Positions 1 to 7,849 of a DNA stretch of 64,000 nt are shown piece after piece. The position numbers were made by a program, and so were the translations under genes. The DNA is from Hoeflea prorocentri (GTDB lineage Bacteria > Pseudomonadota > Alphaproteobacteria > Rhizobiales > Rhizobiaceae): assembly GCF_027944115.1 (NCBI RefSeq), contig NZ_JAPJZI010000001.1:2852001-2916000 (forward strand). Reading direction: 5' to 3'. Within the stretch, counting starts at the first letter, position 1; each line of letters starts with the position of its first letter. A model generated the notes under the pieces. That model was not told where the DNA came from. It searched no databases and saw only the letters and a program-made list of their open reading frames with translations.

Positions 1-459
1 TCCGGACAGGATGTTCTCGTCGTCACGACGGGTATCTGCACCGAGGAGGCATTGCGGGCCCGCTCAGCGCTGGCAAAGGCCGGCCTTTCCATCCGCCATC
101 TCCATATCCACACCATCAAACCCTTCGACCCCGCCGCTCTGCTCGATCACATCGAGTCGGTTAGACACGGCGTCATCACGTTGGAAAACCATGTGACCGA
201 AGGCGGTGTCGGCAGCCTGGTCGCCGAGACAATGGCGGACGCGGGGGTCGGCAAGCGGCTGATACGGCTTGGCCTGAAGGATACCTATGCCCATGGCGGT
301 TCACGCCCCTATCTGATGCGTTATTACAAGCTCGACGCACTGGCTCTGGTGGAAGGCATTGAGCAATTGACCGGGCAGCAATTCGGGATCAGCGAAGACG
401 ATCTCGACGCCGCACGTGTTGAGGACGTCCATACGCTGGTCAAAGCCGAGGCGCTTTAG
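1..459 (+). CDS. Transketolase C-terminal subunit (partial, 5' end outside window)
   Basis: The reading frame is open from base 1, so only the last 152 residues are present. The segment VLVVTTGICTEEALRAR, then a KPFD block and the HVTEGGVGSLVAE stretch, match the C-terminal transketolase domain that helps form the thiamine-diphosphate dimer interface. The product is probably the separate C-terminal half of a split transketolase, as is common in sugar or polyol catabolic operons; the N-terminal half would lie upstream, outside the window. A full-length transketolase or a 1-deoxyxylulose-5-phosphate synthase-like protein cannot be excluded because the N-terminus is missing. The GC hairpin just after the stop suggests this is the last gene of its unit. 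Confidence 0.85.
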   Translation, partial: SGQDVLVVTTGICTEEALRARSALAKAGLSIRHLHIHTIKPFDPAALLDHIESVRHGVITLENHVTEGGVGSLVAETMADAGVGKRLIRLGLKDTYAHGGSRPYLMRYYKLDALALVEGIEQLTGQQFGISEDDLDAARVEDVHTLVKAEAL

Positions 460-478
460 CACTCCGGCGACGGCCACG

Positions 479-495
479 GGCGGCATGATGCCGCC
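479..495 (+). terminator. Possible hairpin after transketolase
   Basis: GGCGGC, a five-base loop, then GCCGCC lies about 20 bases after the transketolase stop. There is no T-run, so factor-independent termination is doubtful. Confidence 0.3.
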
Positions 496-557
496 TTGCT
501 GACTCGATGCCCGTATCGATTGAAGGCGACAAACTTCGCGTTCACGATCATTGTCAT

Positions 558-586
558 TTGCTGCCGGTTTGCGCCTTCGATATAAT
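558..586 (+). promoter_or_regulatory. Possible sigma-70-type promoter before the aldo/keto reductase
   Basis: TTGCTG at 558-563 and a consensus TATAAT at 581-586 are separated by 17 bases. It would give a leader of about 135 bases before the aldo/keto reductase. The 267-base gap 460-726 holds no other convincing feature. Confidence 0.3.
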
Positions 587-726
587 CTTGATGGTACTCA
601 CCACAGCTTGCCAAGGATGCGGTCCCTCCAAAACCGGCCGGACGGTTTGCAAGGTACCCCTTCGCTCCCGGTTCATCCGAACCCCAAAAGCGCTCACAAA
701 AGATTTGTTCAGTCAGGACCATAGCC

Positions 727-1764
727 ATGACCTCCAGTTCCTACGTGCCCAATCCCGACCGCTACGGCGACATGATCTACAATCACTGCGGCAATTCGGG
801 TCTGAAACTGCCTGCCATTTCACTGGGGCTGTGGCACAATTTCGGGCATGACAGGCCGCATCAGCTCAAGCGTGACCTATGCCGCACCGCCTTTGACCTC
901 GGCATCACCCATTTCGACCTAGCCAACAATTACGGCCCGCCCCCCGGCAGCGCCGAGGAGGCATTCGGCGAGATCCTCAAAACCGACTTTGCCGGATACC
1001 GTGATGAACTGGTGATTTCCTCCAAGGCCGGTTACGAGATGTGGGCAGGCCCCTATGGAGAATGGGGCAGCCGCAAATACCTGATCTCTTCCTGCGACCA
1101 AAGCCTGAAGCGCATGGGCCTCGACTATGTGGATATCTTCTATTCGCACCGCTTCGATCCGGATACGCCACTTGAAGAAACCATGGGCGCGCTCGATCAG
1201 ATTGTGCGTTCCGGCAAGGCCCTTTATGCCGGCATCTCCTCCTACAACTCCCAGCGCACGCACCAGGCCGTCGCAATCCTGAAAGATCTTGGCACGCCCT
1301 GCATCATTCATCAGCCAAGCTACAACATGATCAACCGATGGGTTGAGGAAGACGGGCTGAAAGATACGCTCAAGGAACTGGGTGTCGGGTCAATCGCCTT
1401 TACTCCGCTCGCCCAGGGCATGCTGACAGACAAATATCTGAAAGGCACGCCCGAGGACAGCCGCGCATCCCAGGGGAAATCGCTCAATCCCGACCTTTTG
1501 ACCGCGCAGGCTGTCGACAATCTCCGCAAGCTCAACGAGATCGCTGAGCGGCGCGGTCAATCGCTTGCGCAAATGGCGCTCGCATGGGTCCTGCGCGGCG
1601 GCGGCATAACGACCGCTCTGATCGGCGCCTCGAGGCCCGAACAGATCGCCGACTGTGTTGCGTCGCTCGCAAACCTTGAATTCAGCAGGGATGAGCTGGA
1701 CGATATCGACCGGTATTCAGCCAATGGCAACGTTAATTTGTGGGCGCGCTCTTCGAATAGCTGA
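727..1764 (+). CDS. Aldo/keto reductase (YghZ / L-glyceraldehyde-3-phosphate reductase type)
   Basis: A 345-residue cytosolic NADPH-dependent aldo/keto reductase with a TIM-barrel fold. The catalytic tetrad is visible: Asp64 and Tyr69 (FDLANNYG), Lys100 (ISSKAG) and His141 (YSHRFD). The opening (YGDMIYNHCGNSGLKLP) and the loop PYGEWGSRKYLISSCDQSL are typical of the YghZ/MgrA subfamily, which reduces L-glyceraldehyde 3-phosphate and methylglyoxal. The length is normal. It stands alone between the transketolase end and the cytochrome c peroxidase, with a strong hairpin behind it. The exact substrate cannot be read from sequence. Confidence 0.9.
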   Translation: MTSSSYVPNPDRYGDMIYNHCGNSGLKLPAISLGLWHNFGHDRPHQLKRDLCRTAFDLGITHFDLANNYGPPPGSAEEAFGEILKTDFAGYRDELVISSKAGYEMWAGPYGEWGSRKYLISSCDQSLKRMGLDYVDIFYSHRFDPDTPLEETMGALDQIVRSGKALYAGISSYNSQRTHQAVAILKDLGTPCIIHQPSYNMINRWVEEDGLKDTLKELGVGSIAFTPLAQGMLTDKYLKGTPEDSRASQGKSLNPDLLTAQAVDNLRKLNEIAERRGQSLAQMALAWVLRGGGITTALIGASRPEQIADCVASLANLEFSRDELDDIDRYSANGNVNLWARSSNS

Positions 1765-1779
1765 CATCACTAAAAGACA

Positions 1780-1816
1780 GGCACCGCAGCCGCCTTTCGA
1801 GGCTGCCTGCGGTGCC
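1780..1816 (+). terminator. Hairpin terminator after aldo/keto reductase
   Basis: A 10-bp stem GGCACCGCAG / CTGCGGTGCC encloses a second CAGCC/GGCTG pairing, 15 bases after the stop. No T-run follows, so it may act as a 3' stabiliser as much as a terminator. Confidence 0.5.
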
Positions 1817-1876
1817 GCAAACGGGATCTGCAGGGCGCTACTTTGTCACATTGCGGCAGCAGGCCGCAGTTTAGAA

Positions 1877-1890
1877 TTGATCTAAATCAA
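1877..1890 (+). promoter_or_regulatory. FNR/FixK/Anr-type box upstream of cytochrome c peroxidase
   Basis: TTGATCTAAATCAA is an exact match to the FNR-family consensus TTGAT-N4-ATCAA. Its centre is about 60 bases before the peroxidase start; activation from -41.5 would put the transcription start near 1925. This predicts induction at low oxygen by an FNR, FnrL or FixK protein encoded elsewhere. Confidence 0.75.
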
Positions 1891-1942
1891 TGAGCTTCAT
1901 GCATTAATTACAGACGCTTCCTATGTTTCATAGGAGAGCATA

Positions 1943-2983
1943 ATGAGACAATTTATACTGCTTATGATGACTACCGCCCTGCTGGCAGGTACGGCCGTGG
2001 CGGACGATCTGCATGAGACGGCTTCGGACATGTTCAAACCATTGCCGTCGACCATTCCGAGCGTTGCCGACAACCCGATAACGCCGGAAAAAATAGAGCT
2101 TGGAAAGGCGCTTTTCTTTGATCCGCGGCTTTCCGCATCGGGCGTGTTCAGTTGCTATTCCTGTCATAATCTGACGACCGGCGGCGACGACAATCTGGAG
2201 ACATCAATCGGACATGGCTGGCAGAAAGGGCCACGAAACTCCCCGACAGTCTTGAATGCGGTTCTCAACGAAGCCCAGTTCTGGGATGGCCGCGCCGAGG
2301 ATTTGAAGGCGCAGGCCAAGGGGCCGATTCAGGCCGGCGTGGAAATGGCCAACACCCCCGAGACCGTCATCGCGACATTGAAAAGCATGCCCCAATACGA
2401 GGCCTGGTTTGACGATGCATTTCCAGGCGAGACGGAACCGGTGAGTTTCGACAATCTGGCAAAGGCAATTGAGGCCTTTGAGGCAACGCTGATCACTCCG
2501 GCACCGTTCGATGCGTATCTGAACGGTGATAAAAATGCTTTGAACGAGCAACAAAAGACAGGCCTTGCACTGTTCATCGACAAGGGCTGCGCGGCGTGCC
2601 ACAGCGGCGTGAATGTCGGCGGTCACGGTTATTATCCGTTTGGCCTGATCGAAAAGCCCGGCGCCGACATTCTGCCTCCGGATGACAAGGGGCGTTTTGC
2701 AGTGACGGAAACCGTCGACGACGAGTATGTGTTCCGCGCATCACCACTGCGTAACGTCGCGGTAACGGCGCCCTATTTCCACTCCGGAAAAGTGTGGAGC
2801 CTGAAGGTTGCGGTCCAGATCATGGCCGAGTCGCAGTTGGGTGAGGAATTGAGCGACGAAGAAGCCGATGCCATGGTCGCATTCCTGGAAAGCCTGACAG
2901 GAACGCTCCCGGACATCACGTTGCCGAACCTTCCACCTGAAACACAATCAACGCCGCGCCCCGTCGCGGAGATTGAAAGGTAG
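1943..2983 (+). CDS. Di-haem cytochrome c peroxidase (CcpA/MauG family)
   Basis: A 346-residue periplasmic protein that reduces hydrogen peroxide with electrons from small cytochromes c. A signal peptide runs from residue 1 to about 20 (cut after GTAVA). Two haem-binding motifs are present: CYSCH at 71-75 (low-potential haem) and CAACH at 216-220 (high-potential haem), with the usual spacing. ELGKALFFDPRLS before haem one and SPLRNVAVTAPYFHSG after haem two are family hallmarks. The start is set by AGGAGAG nine bases upstream. An FNR-type box precedes it, as in many bacteria that use this enzyme in microaerobic respiration. It is monocistronic, with a bidirectional terminator behind it. Confidence 0.93.
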   Translation: MRQFILLMMTTALLAGTAVADDLHETASDMFKPLPSTIPSVADNPITPEKIELGKALFFDPRLSASGVFSCYSCHNLTTGGDDNLETSIGHGWQKGPRNSPTVLNAVLNEAQFWDGRAEDLKAQAKGPIQAGVEMANTPETVIATLKSMPQYEAWFDDAFPGETEPVSFDNLAKAIEAFEATLITPAPFDAYLNGDKNALNEQQKTGLALFIDKGCAACHSGVNVGGHGYYPFGLIEKPGADILPPDDKGRFAVTETVDDEYVFRASPLRNVAVTAPYFHSGKVWSLKVAVQIMAESQLGEELSDEEADAMVAFLESLTGTLPDITLPNLPPETQSTPRPVAEIER

Positions 2984-3001
2984 GGCCCCAACATCTTTAG
3001 C

Positions 3002-3034
3002 GCCGGCGCCTTTCGCGCCGGCCACTTTCTTCTG
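3002..3034. terminator. Bidirectional terminator between peroxidase and secreted protein
   Basis: An 8-bp perfect stem GCCGGCGC / GCGCCGGC (3002-3009, 3015-3022) with loop CTTTC is followed by a pyrimidine-rich tail. It sits between two convergent genes. Confidence 0.65.
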
Positions 3035-3057
3035 CCCAATATTCTGTTGGCTCGAAA

Positions 3058-3540
3058 TCAAAGTCCGATGCTCATTTCGGACCAGCAGCCGATCCCAAAG
3101 TCGCACCAGGATTCGTTATCGTCGATCACCAGCGTGACGCCGGTCATCTCACTTGGCAGGTCACCTGACAATACGCTGATATCGTATCGCAGACCGGCAT
3201 CCGACGAACGGGGATTATGCAATTCCACGATGATTGTCTCTAAGCCCTCGGCAATCAACGCTGCGTTGGGTGGATCGTCTTTAAAGCTGTCCGCACCCTG
3301 CGTCCAGACATCAACGAAGTGACTCAGCCTGATATCCTTGACGACCCTGTTGGGCCGATCCGCAAAGGCCGTAATGGTTGGACTCGGGTCAGCAAGTGTC
3401 AGTGTCTTGCCGTCATAGGTTCCGGCGGAAGCCTCCTGCACAAACAGGAATGAGGGTTGCATCTCATTGTCCGCGGCGACGACAGGTTGTGCGAACGCCA
3501 AGCAGGCAAGGCCTGCTGCGGCAATAGCAAAACGCTTCAT
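3058..3540 (-). CDS. Small secreted protein of unknown function
   Basis: A 160-residue protein with a clear signal peptide (residues 1 to about 22, cut after VVAA). The mature part has few charged clusters and no domain I recognise. The block SPTITAFADRPNRVVKDI and the tail WCDFGIGCWSEM, with two cysteines that could form a disulfide, are the most distinctive parts. It is probably periplasmic. It is transcribed alone, facing the peroxidase gene across a shared terminator. I assign no function; the gene is supported by the signal peptide, the clean start and its independence from overlapping frames. Confidence 0.75.
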   Translation of the reverse strand: MKRFAIAAAGLACLAFAQPVVAADNEMQPSFLFVQEASAGTYDGKTLTLADPSPTITAFADRPNRVVKDIRLSHFVDVWTQGADSFKDDPPNAALIAEGLETIIVELHNPRSSDAGLRYDISVLSGDLPSEMTGVTLVIDDNESWCDFGIGCWSEMSIGL

Positions 3541-3920
3541 GTCAAAATCCTCGTCAAATTATATTAAGATTGAAGCTCAAAGCTTCGGCCCATATTCGCC
3601 AGGCAAGGTCATCGAATGACACAAAGCGCGGAGGACATATCACGCGCCCTATCCCGCATCACAGATCATCCCCGGATCTGACAACCCGATCTAAGAACAC
3701 ACTGATTTAAATCTCGTAAACTGATTGCATCCGTTTCGAACCAACACCGCAGCTCCGATGCAAAACACAAAAACAGCCCGGCCCGGCAAACGGCGTGACC
3801 CCATCGACGCAGCCGACGAGCGCTTCAAAAAAAGATGAATCCATCCTCCCGCAAGGTCCGTCAGGTAACCATTCGTTAACCATGAAGCAAATAGGGTTGG
3901 GCAACGGAAAATTAACCAAG
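3541..3920. other. Intergenic region before minC
   Basis: 380 bases between two divergent genes. It must hold promoters for both. The only structure seen is a small inverted repeat GAAGCT-CAA-AGCTTC at 3572-3586. The frame of minC stays open upstream to 3795, but that stretch looks non-coding. Confidence 0.5.
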
Positions 3921-4640
3921 ATGACCGAAGTGCTAACTGACACCCAGCCCATTCGCCTTAAGGGCCGATCCTTTCTTGCGCTGGTGCTTACACCGGAACT
4001 GCCCTTCAGCGACTGGCTGACGCGGCTGGACAGTCTTGCCGCCCGCTCTGCGGGTTTTTTCCTTCGCCGTCCGATCGTGCTCGACATTGCCGGAATTGAC
4101 ATCGATCGCGAGCAACTGCGCGATCTGCTGGATCAGCTCGGCGAGCGCGAAATCCGCATTATGGGCATAGAGGGCGGGCGTCCCTCACAGCTTGGCAGCG
4201 ACATCCCACCGGCCATGGCCGGTGGATTGCCTGCGTCCGACCTGGACGCACCGGGAACGGACGCCCCTATTGCGATCGTCGATGGTGAGATCGGGAACGA
4301 TGCTGACAAACCTGCGCCGTCACTCATGGTGACCCAGCCGGTGCGTTCCGGCCAGTCGCTGATGTCGGAGGGCGATATCACCATTGTCGGCTCGGTTGCA
4401 TCCGGAGCTGAGGTCGTCGCGGGGGGATCGGTGCATGTCTATGGCACCGTCCGCGGGCGGATCGCAGCCGGGACGACGGGCAACACATCGGCGCGGATCT
4501 TCTGCCGCAAGCTCGAGGCAGAACTGGTGGCGATAGCAGGTTTTTATAAGACCTCCGATGATTTTGAACACGAGCTGCGGGGACAGGCTGTCCAGCTTTG
4601 GCTCGACAATGATTCCCTACTGGCGGAAAAACTAGGCTGA
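3921..4640 (+). CDS. minC: Septum site-determining protein MinC
   Basis: Inhibitor of FtsZ assembly, recruited to the membrane by MinD to keep the division ring away from the poles. At 239 residues it has the N-terminal FtsZ-antagonist domain (about 1-105, starting with the PIRLKGRSFLALVL strand) and the C-terminal beta-helix domain (about 135-225), with the repeated glycine pattern GDITIVGSVASGAEVVAGG and the GAARIFC-like segment TSARIFC. The ATG at 3921 gives the usual rhizobial beginning MTEVLTDTQPIR; upstream in-frame starts at 3795 and 3882 would add a tail unlike the family. First gene of minCDE, 24 bases before minD. Confidence 0.95.
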   Translation: MTEVLTDTQPIRLKGRSFLALVLTPELPFSDWLTRLDSLAARSAGFFLRRPIVLDIAGIDIDREQLRDLLDQLGEREIRIMGIEGGRPSQLGSDIPPAMAGGLPASDLDAPGTDAPIAIVDGEIGNDADKPAPSLMVTQPVRSGQSLMSEGDITIVGSVASGAEVVAGGSVHVYGTVRGRIAAGTTGNTSARIFCRKLEAELVAIAGFYKTSDDFEHELRGQAVQLWLDNDSLLAEKLG

Positions 4641-4664
4641 GCGGGCGGCGAAGAGGAGAGACAG

Positions 4665-5480
4665 ATGGGCAAAGCGATTGTAGTGACATCAGGAAAAGGC
4701 GGCGTCGGAAAGACAACATCCACCGCCGCAATCGGCGCCGCGCTGGCTCAGCGAAATGAAAAAGTCGTGGTGGTCGATTTTGATGTCGGCTTACGCAATC
4801 TCGATCTGGTCATGGGCGCCGAGCGGCGCGTGGTCTTCGACCTCATTAATGTCATCCAGGGCGAAGCGAAACTGTCGCAGGCGCTTATCCGGGACAAGCG
4901 GCTCGAGACACTCTTCCTGCTTCCGGCTTCGCAGACCCGCGACAAGGACAAGCTGACGCCCGAGGGCGTCGAGCGGGTTATCGCATCCTTGAAGAAAGCC
5001 TTCGACTGGGTGATCTGCGACAGCCCGGCCGGCATCGAGCGCGGCGCAACGCTGGCGATGCGCCACGCCGACGAAGCAATCGTCGTGACCAACCCGGAAG
5101 TCTCCTCGGTGCGTGACTCCGACCGCATCATCGGTTTGCTGGACGCCAAGACGGTCAAGGCTGAAAACGGCGAGCCGATGGAAAAACATCTGCTCCTCAA
5201 CCGGTACGATCCGGTCCGTGCGTCAAGCGGCGATATGCTGAATGTGGATGACATGCTGGAAATCCTGTCCATTCCGCTGCTGGGCATCATCCCGGAGAGC
5301 ACGGATGTGCTGCGCGCCTCCAATATCGGTGCGCCGGTGACCCTGGCAAACAGCAGCAGCGCGACCGCGCAGGCCTATACGGACGCCGCGCGCAGGCTCG
5401 CCGGCGAGGCGGTTCCGGTCACTGTACCGGGTGAAAGGCGTGGCTTTTTCGGCAAGATCTTCGGAAGGAAGGCTGCATGA
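4665..5480 (+). CDS. minD: Septum site-determining ATPase MinD
   Basis: A 271-residue membrane-associated ATPase of the ParA/MinD class. The deviant Walker A motif KGGVGKTT is at residues 11-18 (signature Lys11, catalytic Lys16), followed by VDFDVGLRNLDL (switch region) and the Walker B-like WVICDSPAGIE. The C-terminal basic amphipathic helix (GFFGKIFGRK) is the membrane-targeting sequence. With ATP it binds the membrane and MinC; MinE triggers hydrolysis and release. Start supported by AGGAGAG upstream. Its stop overlaps the minE start (ATGA), indicating coupled translation. Confidence 0.97.
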   Translation: MGKAIVVTSGKGGVGKTTSTAAIGAALAQRNEKVVVVDFDVGLRNLDLVMGAERRVVFDLINVIQGEAKLSQALIRDKRLETLFLLPASQTRDKDKLTPEGVERVIASLKKAFDWVICDSPAGIERGATLAMRHADEAIVVTNPEVSSVRDSDRIIGLLDAKTVKAENGEPMEKHLLLNRYDPVRASSGDMLNVDDMLEILSIPLLGIIPESTDVLRASNIGAPVTLANSSSATAQAYTDAARRLAGEAVPVTVPGERRGFFGKIFGRKAA

Positions 5481-5740
5481 ATATCCTCCGTTTCCTAGGC
5501 AGGCGGACATCGGCGTCCGCGGCCCGCGAGCGGCTGCAAGTGTTGCTTGCACATGAAAGGGCATCGGTTGGCGGTGCCGATCTGGTGGGAGTGCTGCGGG
5601 AGGAAATCCTCGCAGTTCTCGAAAAGCACGTAAAAATGGATGGCCAGCGGGTCCACGTCAAAGTCGAACGTGGCGCGCAGGTTTCCACACTTGCCGTCGA
5701 TATCGAGATACCGTTCGACACCGGCGTGCGCGCCGCCTGA
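5477..5740 (+). CDS. minE: Cell division topological specificity factor MinE
   Basis: An 87-residue regulator of MinD that drives the pole-to-pole oscillation. The N-terminal segment MNILRFLGRR is the membrane-binding and MinD-binding part, followed by AARERLQVLLAHER (anti-MinCD helix/strand) and the C-terminal dimerisation domain ending with LAVDIEIPF. Length is normal. It overlaps minD by four bases and ends the operon just before a strong terminator. Confidence 0.96.
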   Translation: MNILRFLGRRTSASAARERLQVLLAHERASVGGADLVGVLREEILAVLEKHVKMDGQRVHVKVERGAQVSTLAVDIEIPFDTGVRAA

Positions 5741-5775
5741 CGATCCGGGAAGCCGACACAGATATTAAGCTCTTA

Positions 5776-5808
5776 CGGCCGGCGAAACACTTCGCCGGCC
5801 GTTTCAAT
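5776..5808. terminator. Strong bidirectional terminator after minE
   Basis: An 11-bp perfect stem CGGCCGGCGAA / TTCGCCGGCCG with loop ACAC is followed by GTTTCAATT on the plus strand and preceded by TCTTAC, giving a run of A/T on both sides. It separates the convergent minCDE and IalB genes. Confidence 0.8.
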
Positions 5809-5827
5809 TGTGCAGCAAACAACCGGA

Positions 5828-6442
5828 TCAGTTGTCGGCCTCGCCCTCTTCCCCGCCGCTGAGCATCGACGCCTTGAGAGCATTCAGGCCTTCCGATGCG
5901 CCCTGCATGCTGGTGCGGAACACCAGCGGTTGCGACCGCAGGCTTGGACGGTAACCGGCAATGATGTTTTCGGAGCCCTCAAGCGCCTCGATGTCCTCAA
6001 TTGGCAGTTCCAGAAGCGCCTCGCAAATGTCACGTGAACAGGACTGCCAGACAAAATTCTGGCGATCGTCGCTGTCTTCCCGCTTCAATGCAAAACCGGA
6101 TGGAAAATAGACACCGTTCGGGACACGTGCGGCGAGGTAGCTCTTTGACCCATCACCGGACCAGAATGCCAGCAATTCGGCAAGAAAGACGTTGTCGGAT
6201 GTGCGAACGAGCCGCTGACTGAGCACGCAGGCCGTTTCGTTGACGGCTATCGCCTCACAATTCACCCGCCAAGCTCCGAACCGGGTTCCATTGGCAATCC
6301 GCATCGGCTGAACGGTTGTCGTCGCCGCTGCGTCACCATTGTCCTGCGCCTTTGCGGAGGTCATGCCGAGGGGGATCGCCGTGAGCGCTACAAGCGCCAA
6401 CACCAAGCTCTTTGCCGCAATATTCCAGCTCAATATCCTCAT
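5828..6442 (-). CDS. Invasion-associated locus B (IalB) family protein
   Basis: A 204-residue exported protein. A signal peptide covers about residues 1-32 (cut after SAKA). The mature domain begins with FGAWRVNCEA and contains CVLSQRL, FPSGFALKRED, then FVWQSCSRDICEALLEL, which is the IalB pattern with four cysteines likely forming two disulfides. IalB was named in Bartonella for erythrocyte entry, but the family is widespread in free-living alphaproteobacteria, where its role is unclear; an envelope role is all I infer. AGGAGGAG lies before the ATG. The C-terminal tail (EGEEGEADN-like) is acidic. Confidence 0.88.
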   Translation of the reverse strand: MRILSWNIAAKSLVLALVALTAIPLGMTSAKAQDNGDAAATTTVQPMRIANGTRFGAWRVNCEAIAVNETACVLSQRLVRTSDNVFLAELLAFWSGDGSKSYLAARVPNGVYFPSGFALKREDSDDRQNFVWQSCSRDICEALLELPIEDIEALEGSENIIAGYRPSLRSQPLVFRTSMQGASEGLNALKASMLSGGEEGEADN

Positions 6443-6724
6443 GCTCCTCCTCCTGCCTTCCAGTTTTTCATAGCATTCCCGCCTTGCCGTTCAAAATTTC
6501 TGTAAGAGAGCGCTCGCCAAAAATATGACATCAATGAGTCGCGGACCGCATAGTTACCGTTTTTCACGACATATACTATCCGATCGGCAAGGGTCAGCGG
6601 GGAAAACCCAAGAAGAATCAAGCTACGGCCGACGCGAAGCCCTCAACCGTCTGAGGCTTTCGTGAGTTTACTCGGTAAAGTACAGGCAGGTCGCTTGCGG
6701 GCGCAACTGTCCCAGTTGATACCA

Positions 6725-7849
6725 TCATCCATAATTGCGGGCATCTCCGATTTTGACTTCGGCTTCCTCATTTGCGGAGCGGATAGCCGCGAACGTCATG
6801 GCAAGGCTCTCCAGGTTCGCGGCAGCACTGTTCATGGGTTCACGATCGTCTTCAACAGCGCATAGCAGTTCGCCCATGGCGCCGCGAAATCCGTCGTTGA
6901 ACCAGGTTCCGGCCAGTTCCGGCGTCGCCCGTCCTGCTTCGGTTACGAGCGTTACCTGCTGCTGGCCGAGATCCGGTCCCGTACTCGATACACTGCCCTT
7001 TGTGCCGGCAATGTATGTGCTGTCCTGCGGCCCGAATTTTGTGGCGGCATCGAATATCAGGGAAGCCTGACCGCCCTCCAGCCGCACCAGAGCTTCAGAC
7101 AAGAGTGGCGGCCTGATCGTCTGGCCGGCGGCCATGGTTTTCGTGGCATAGACCGATTTCGCCCGGTCACCGACAATACTGGCCACGAAATCGAACCAGT
7201 GAATTCCGAAATCGAAGAATATGATGTCGTCGATCTCTTCAAAGGGGGTGCCGCCGATCCAGCTATGGTCCCAGTGGATGGCGATATGGCAGGCCGTCAC
7301 CTCACCGATCAGCCCGCTCCGGACTGCTTCGCGCATATAGGACAAATGCGGAGCCCAGCGTCCGTTCTGATTGATCGCAAGCTTGACCCCGTTCGTCCGT
7401 GCAAGGGTCACCAGCCGCTCACCGTCGGCCAGATCGACGACAAACGGTTTTTGCGACAGGACGTGCTTGCCGGATTTGAGCGCCCTTTCGACAAGTTCGA
7501 GACGCTCTGTCGGATGCGGAGTGATGTCGAACACATCGATGCTCTCATCGGCAAGCAGGTCTTCATACCGATCGGTCGCCACGGCGGCGGGACAAAACTC
7601 CGACTTCAATGCTTCTGCTTTGGAGAGCGTGCGATTGCAAATGGCGACAACGTCGAACCCTGCGCTGCGATAGGCATCCAGATGCGCCGATGCAATGCCG
7701 CCAGCGCCGATGAGTGCGATGCGGGGTGAATAGCTGCGCGGCTTCGGCGGCTCGTAGTCGAGCACTGGCGCTACCACCTCCGCCGATCGCTGCGTTTTCA
7801 GCGCATAGGTATCGGCGTCCGGTGTCCGGTCATCAGATCCACCGCTCAA
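6725..7849 (-). CDS. Gfo/Idh/MocA family NAD(P)-dependent dehydrogenase 1
   Basis: A 374-residue cytosolic oxidoreductase. The Rossmann fold begins about 45 residues in (ALIGAGGIASAHLDAYRSAG), and the family's EKP motif appears as QKPFVVDLADG, keeping the active-site Lys but replacing Glu by Gln. The C-terminal part (DDIIFFDFGIHWFD and following) is the substrate-binding alpha/beta domain with the conserved His. The only sensible start is TTG at 7849, overlapping the stop of the upstream gene (TTGA), so translation is probably coupled. Last gene of the MocDEF-like operon; likely oxidises or isomerises a polyol or inosose-type intermediate. The long N-terminal extension is unusual. Confidence 0.87.
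   Translation of the reverse strand: MSGGSDDRTPDADTYALKTQRSAEVVAPVLDYEPPKPRSYSPRIALIGAGGIASAHLDAYRSAGFDVVAICNRTLSKAEALKSEFCPAAVATDRYEDLLADESIDVFDITPHPTERLELVERALKSGKHVLSQKPFVVDLADGERLVTLARTNGVKLAINQNGRWAPHLSYMREAVRSGLIGEVTACHIAIHWDHSWIGGTPFEEIDDIIFFDFGIHWFDFVASIVGDRAKSVYATKTMAAGQTIRPPLLSEALVRLEGGQASLIFDAATKFGPQDSTYIAGTKGSVSSTGPDLGQQQVTLVTEAGRATPELAGTWFNDGFRGAMGELLCAVEDDREPMNSAAANLESLAMTFAAIRSANEEAEVKIGDARNYG

Noticed and set aside
3795-3920. Longer MinC start at 3795 or 3882
   Set aside because: Adds a tail unlike MinC proteins and no ribosome site is seen; ATG 3921 matches the family.
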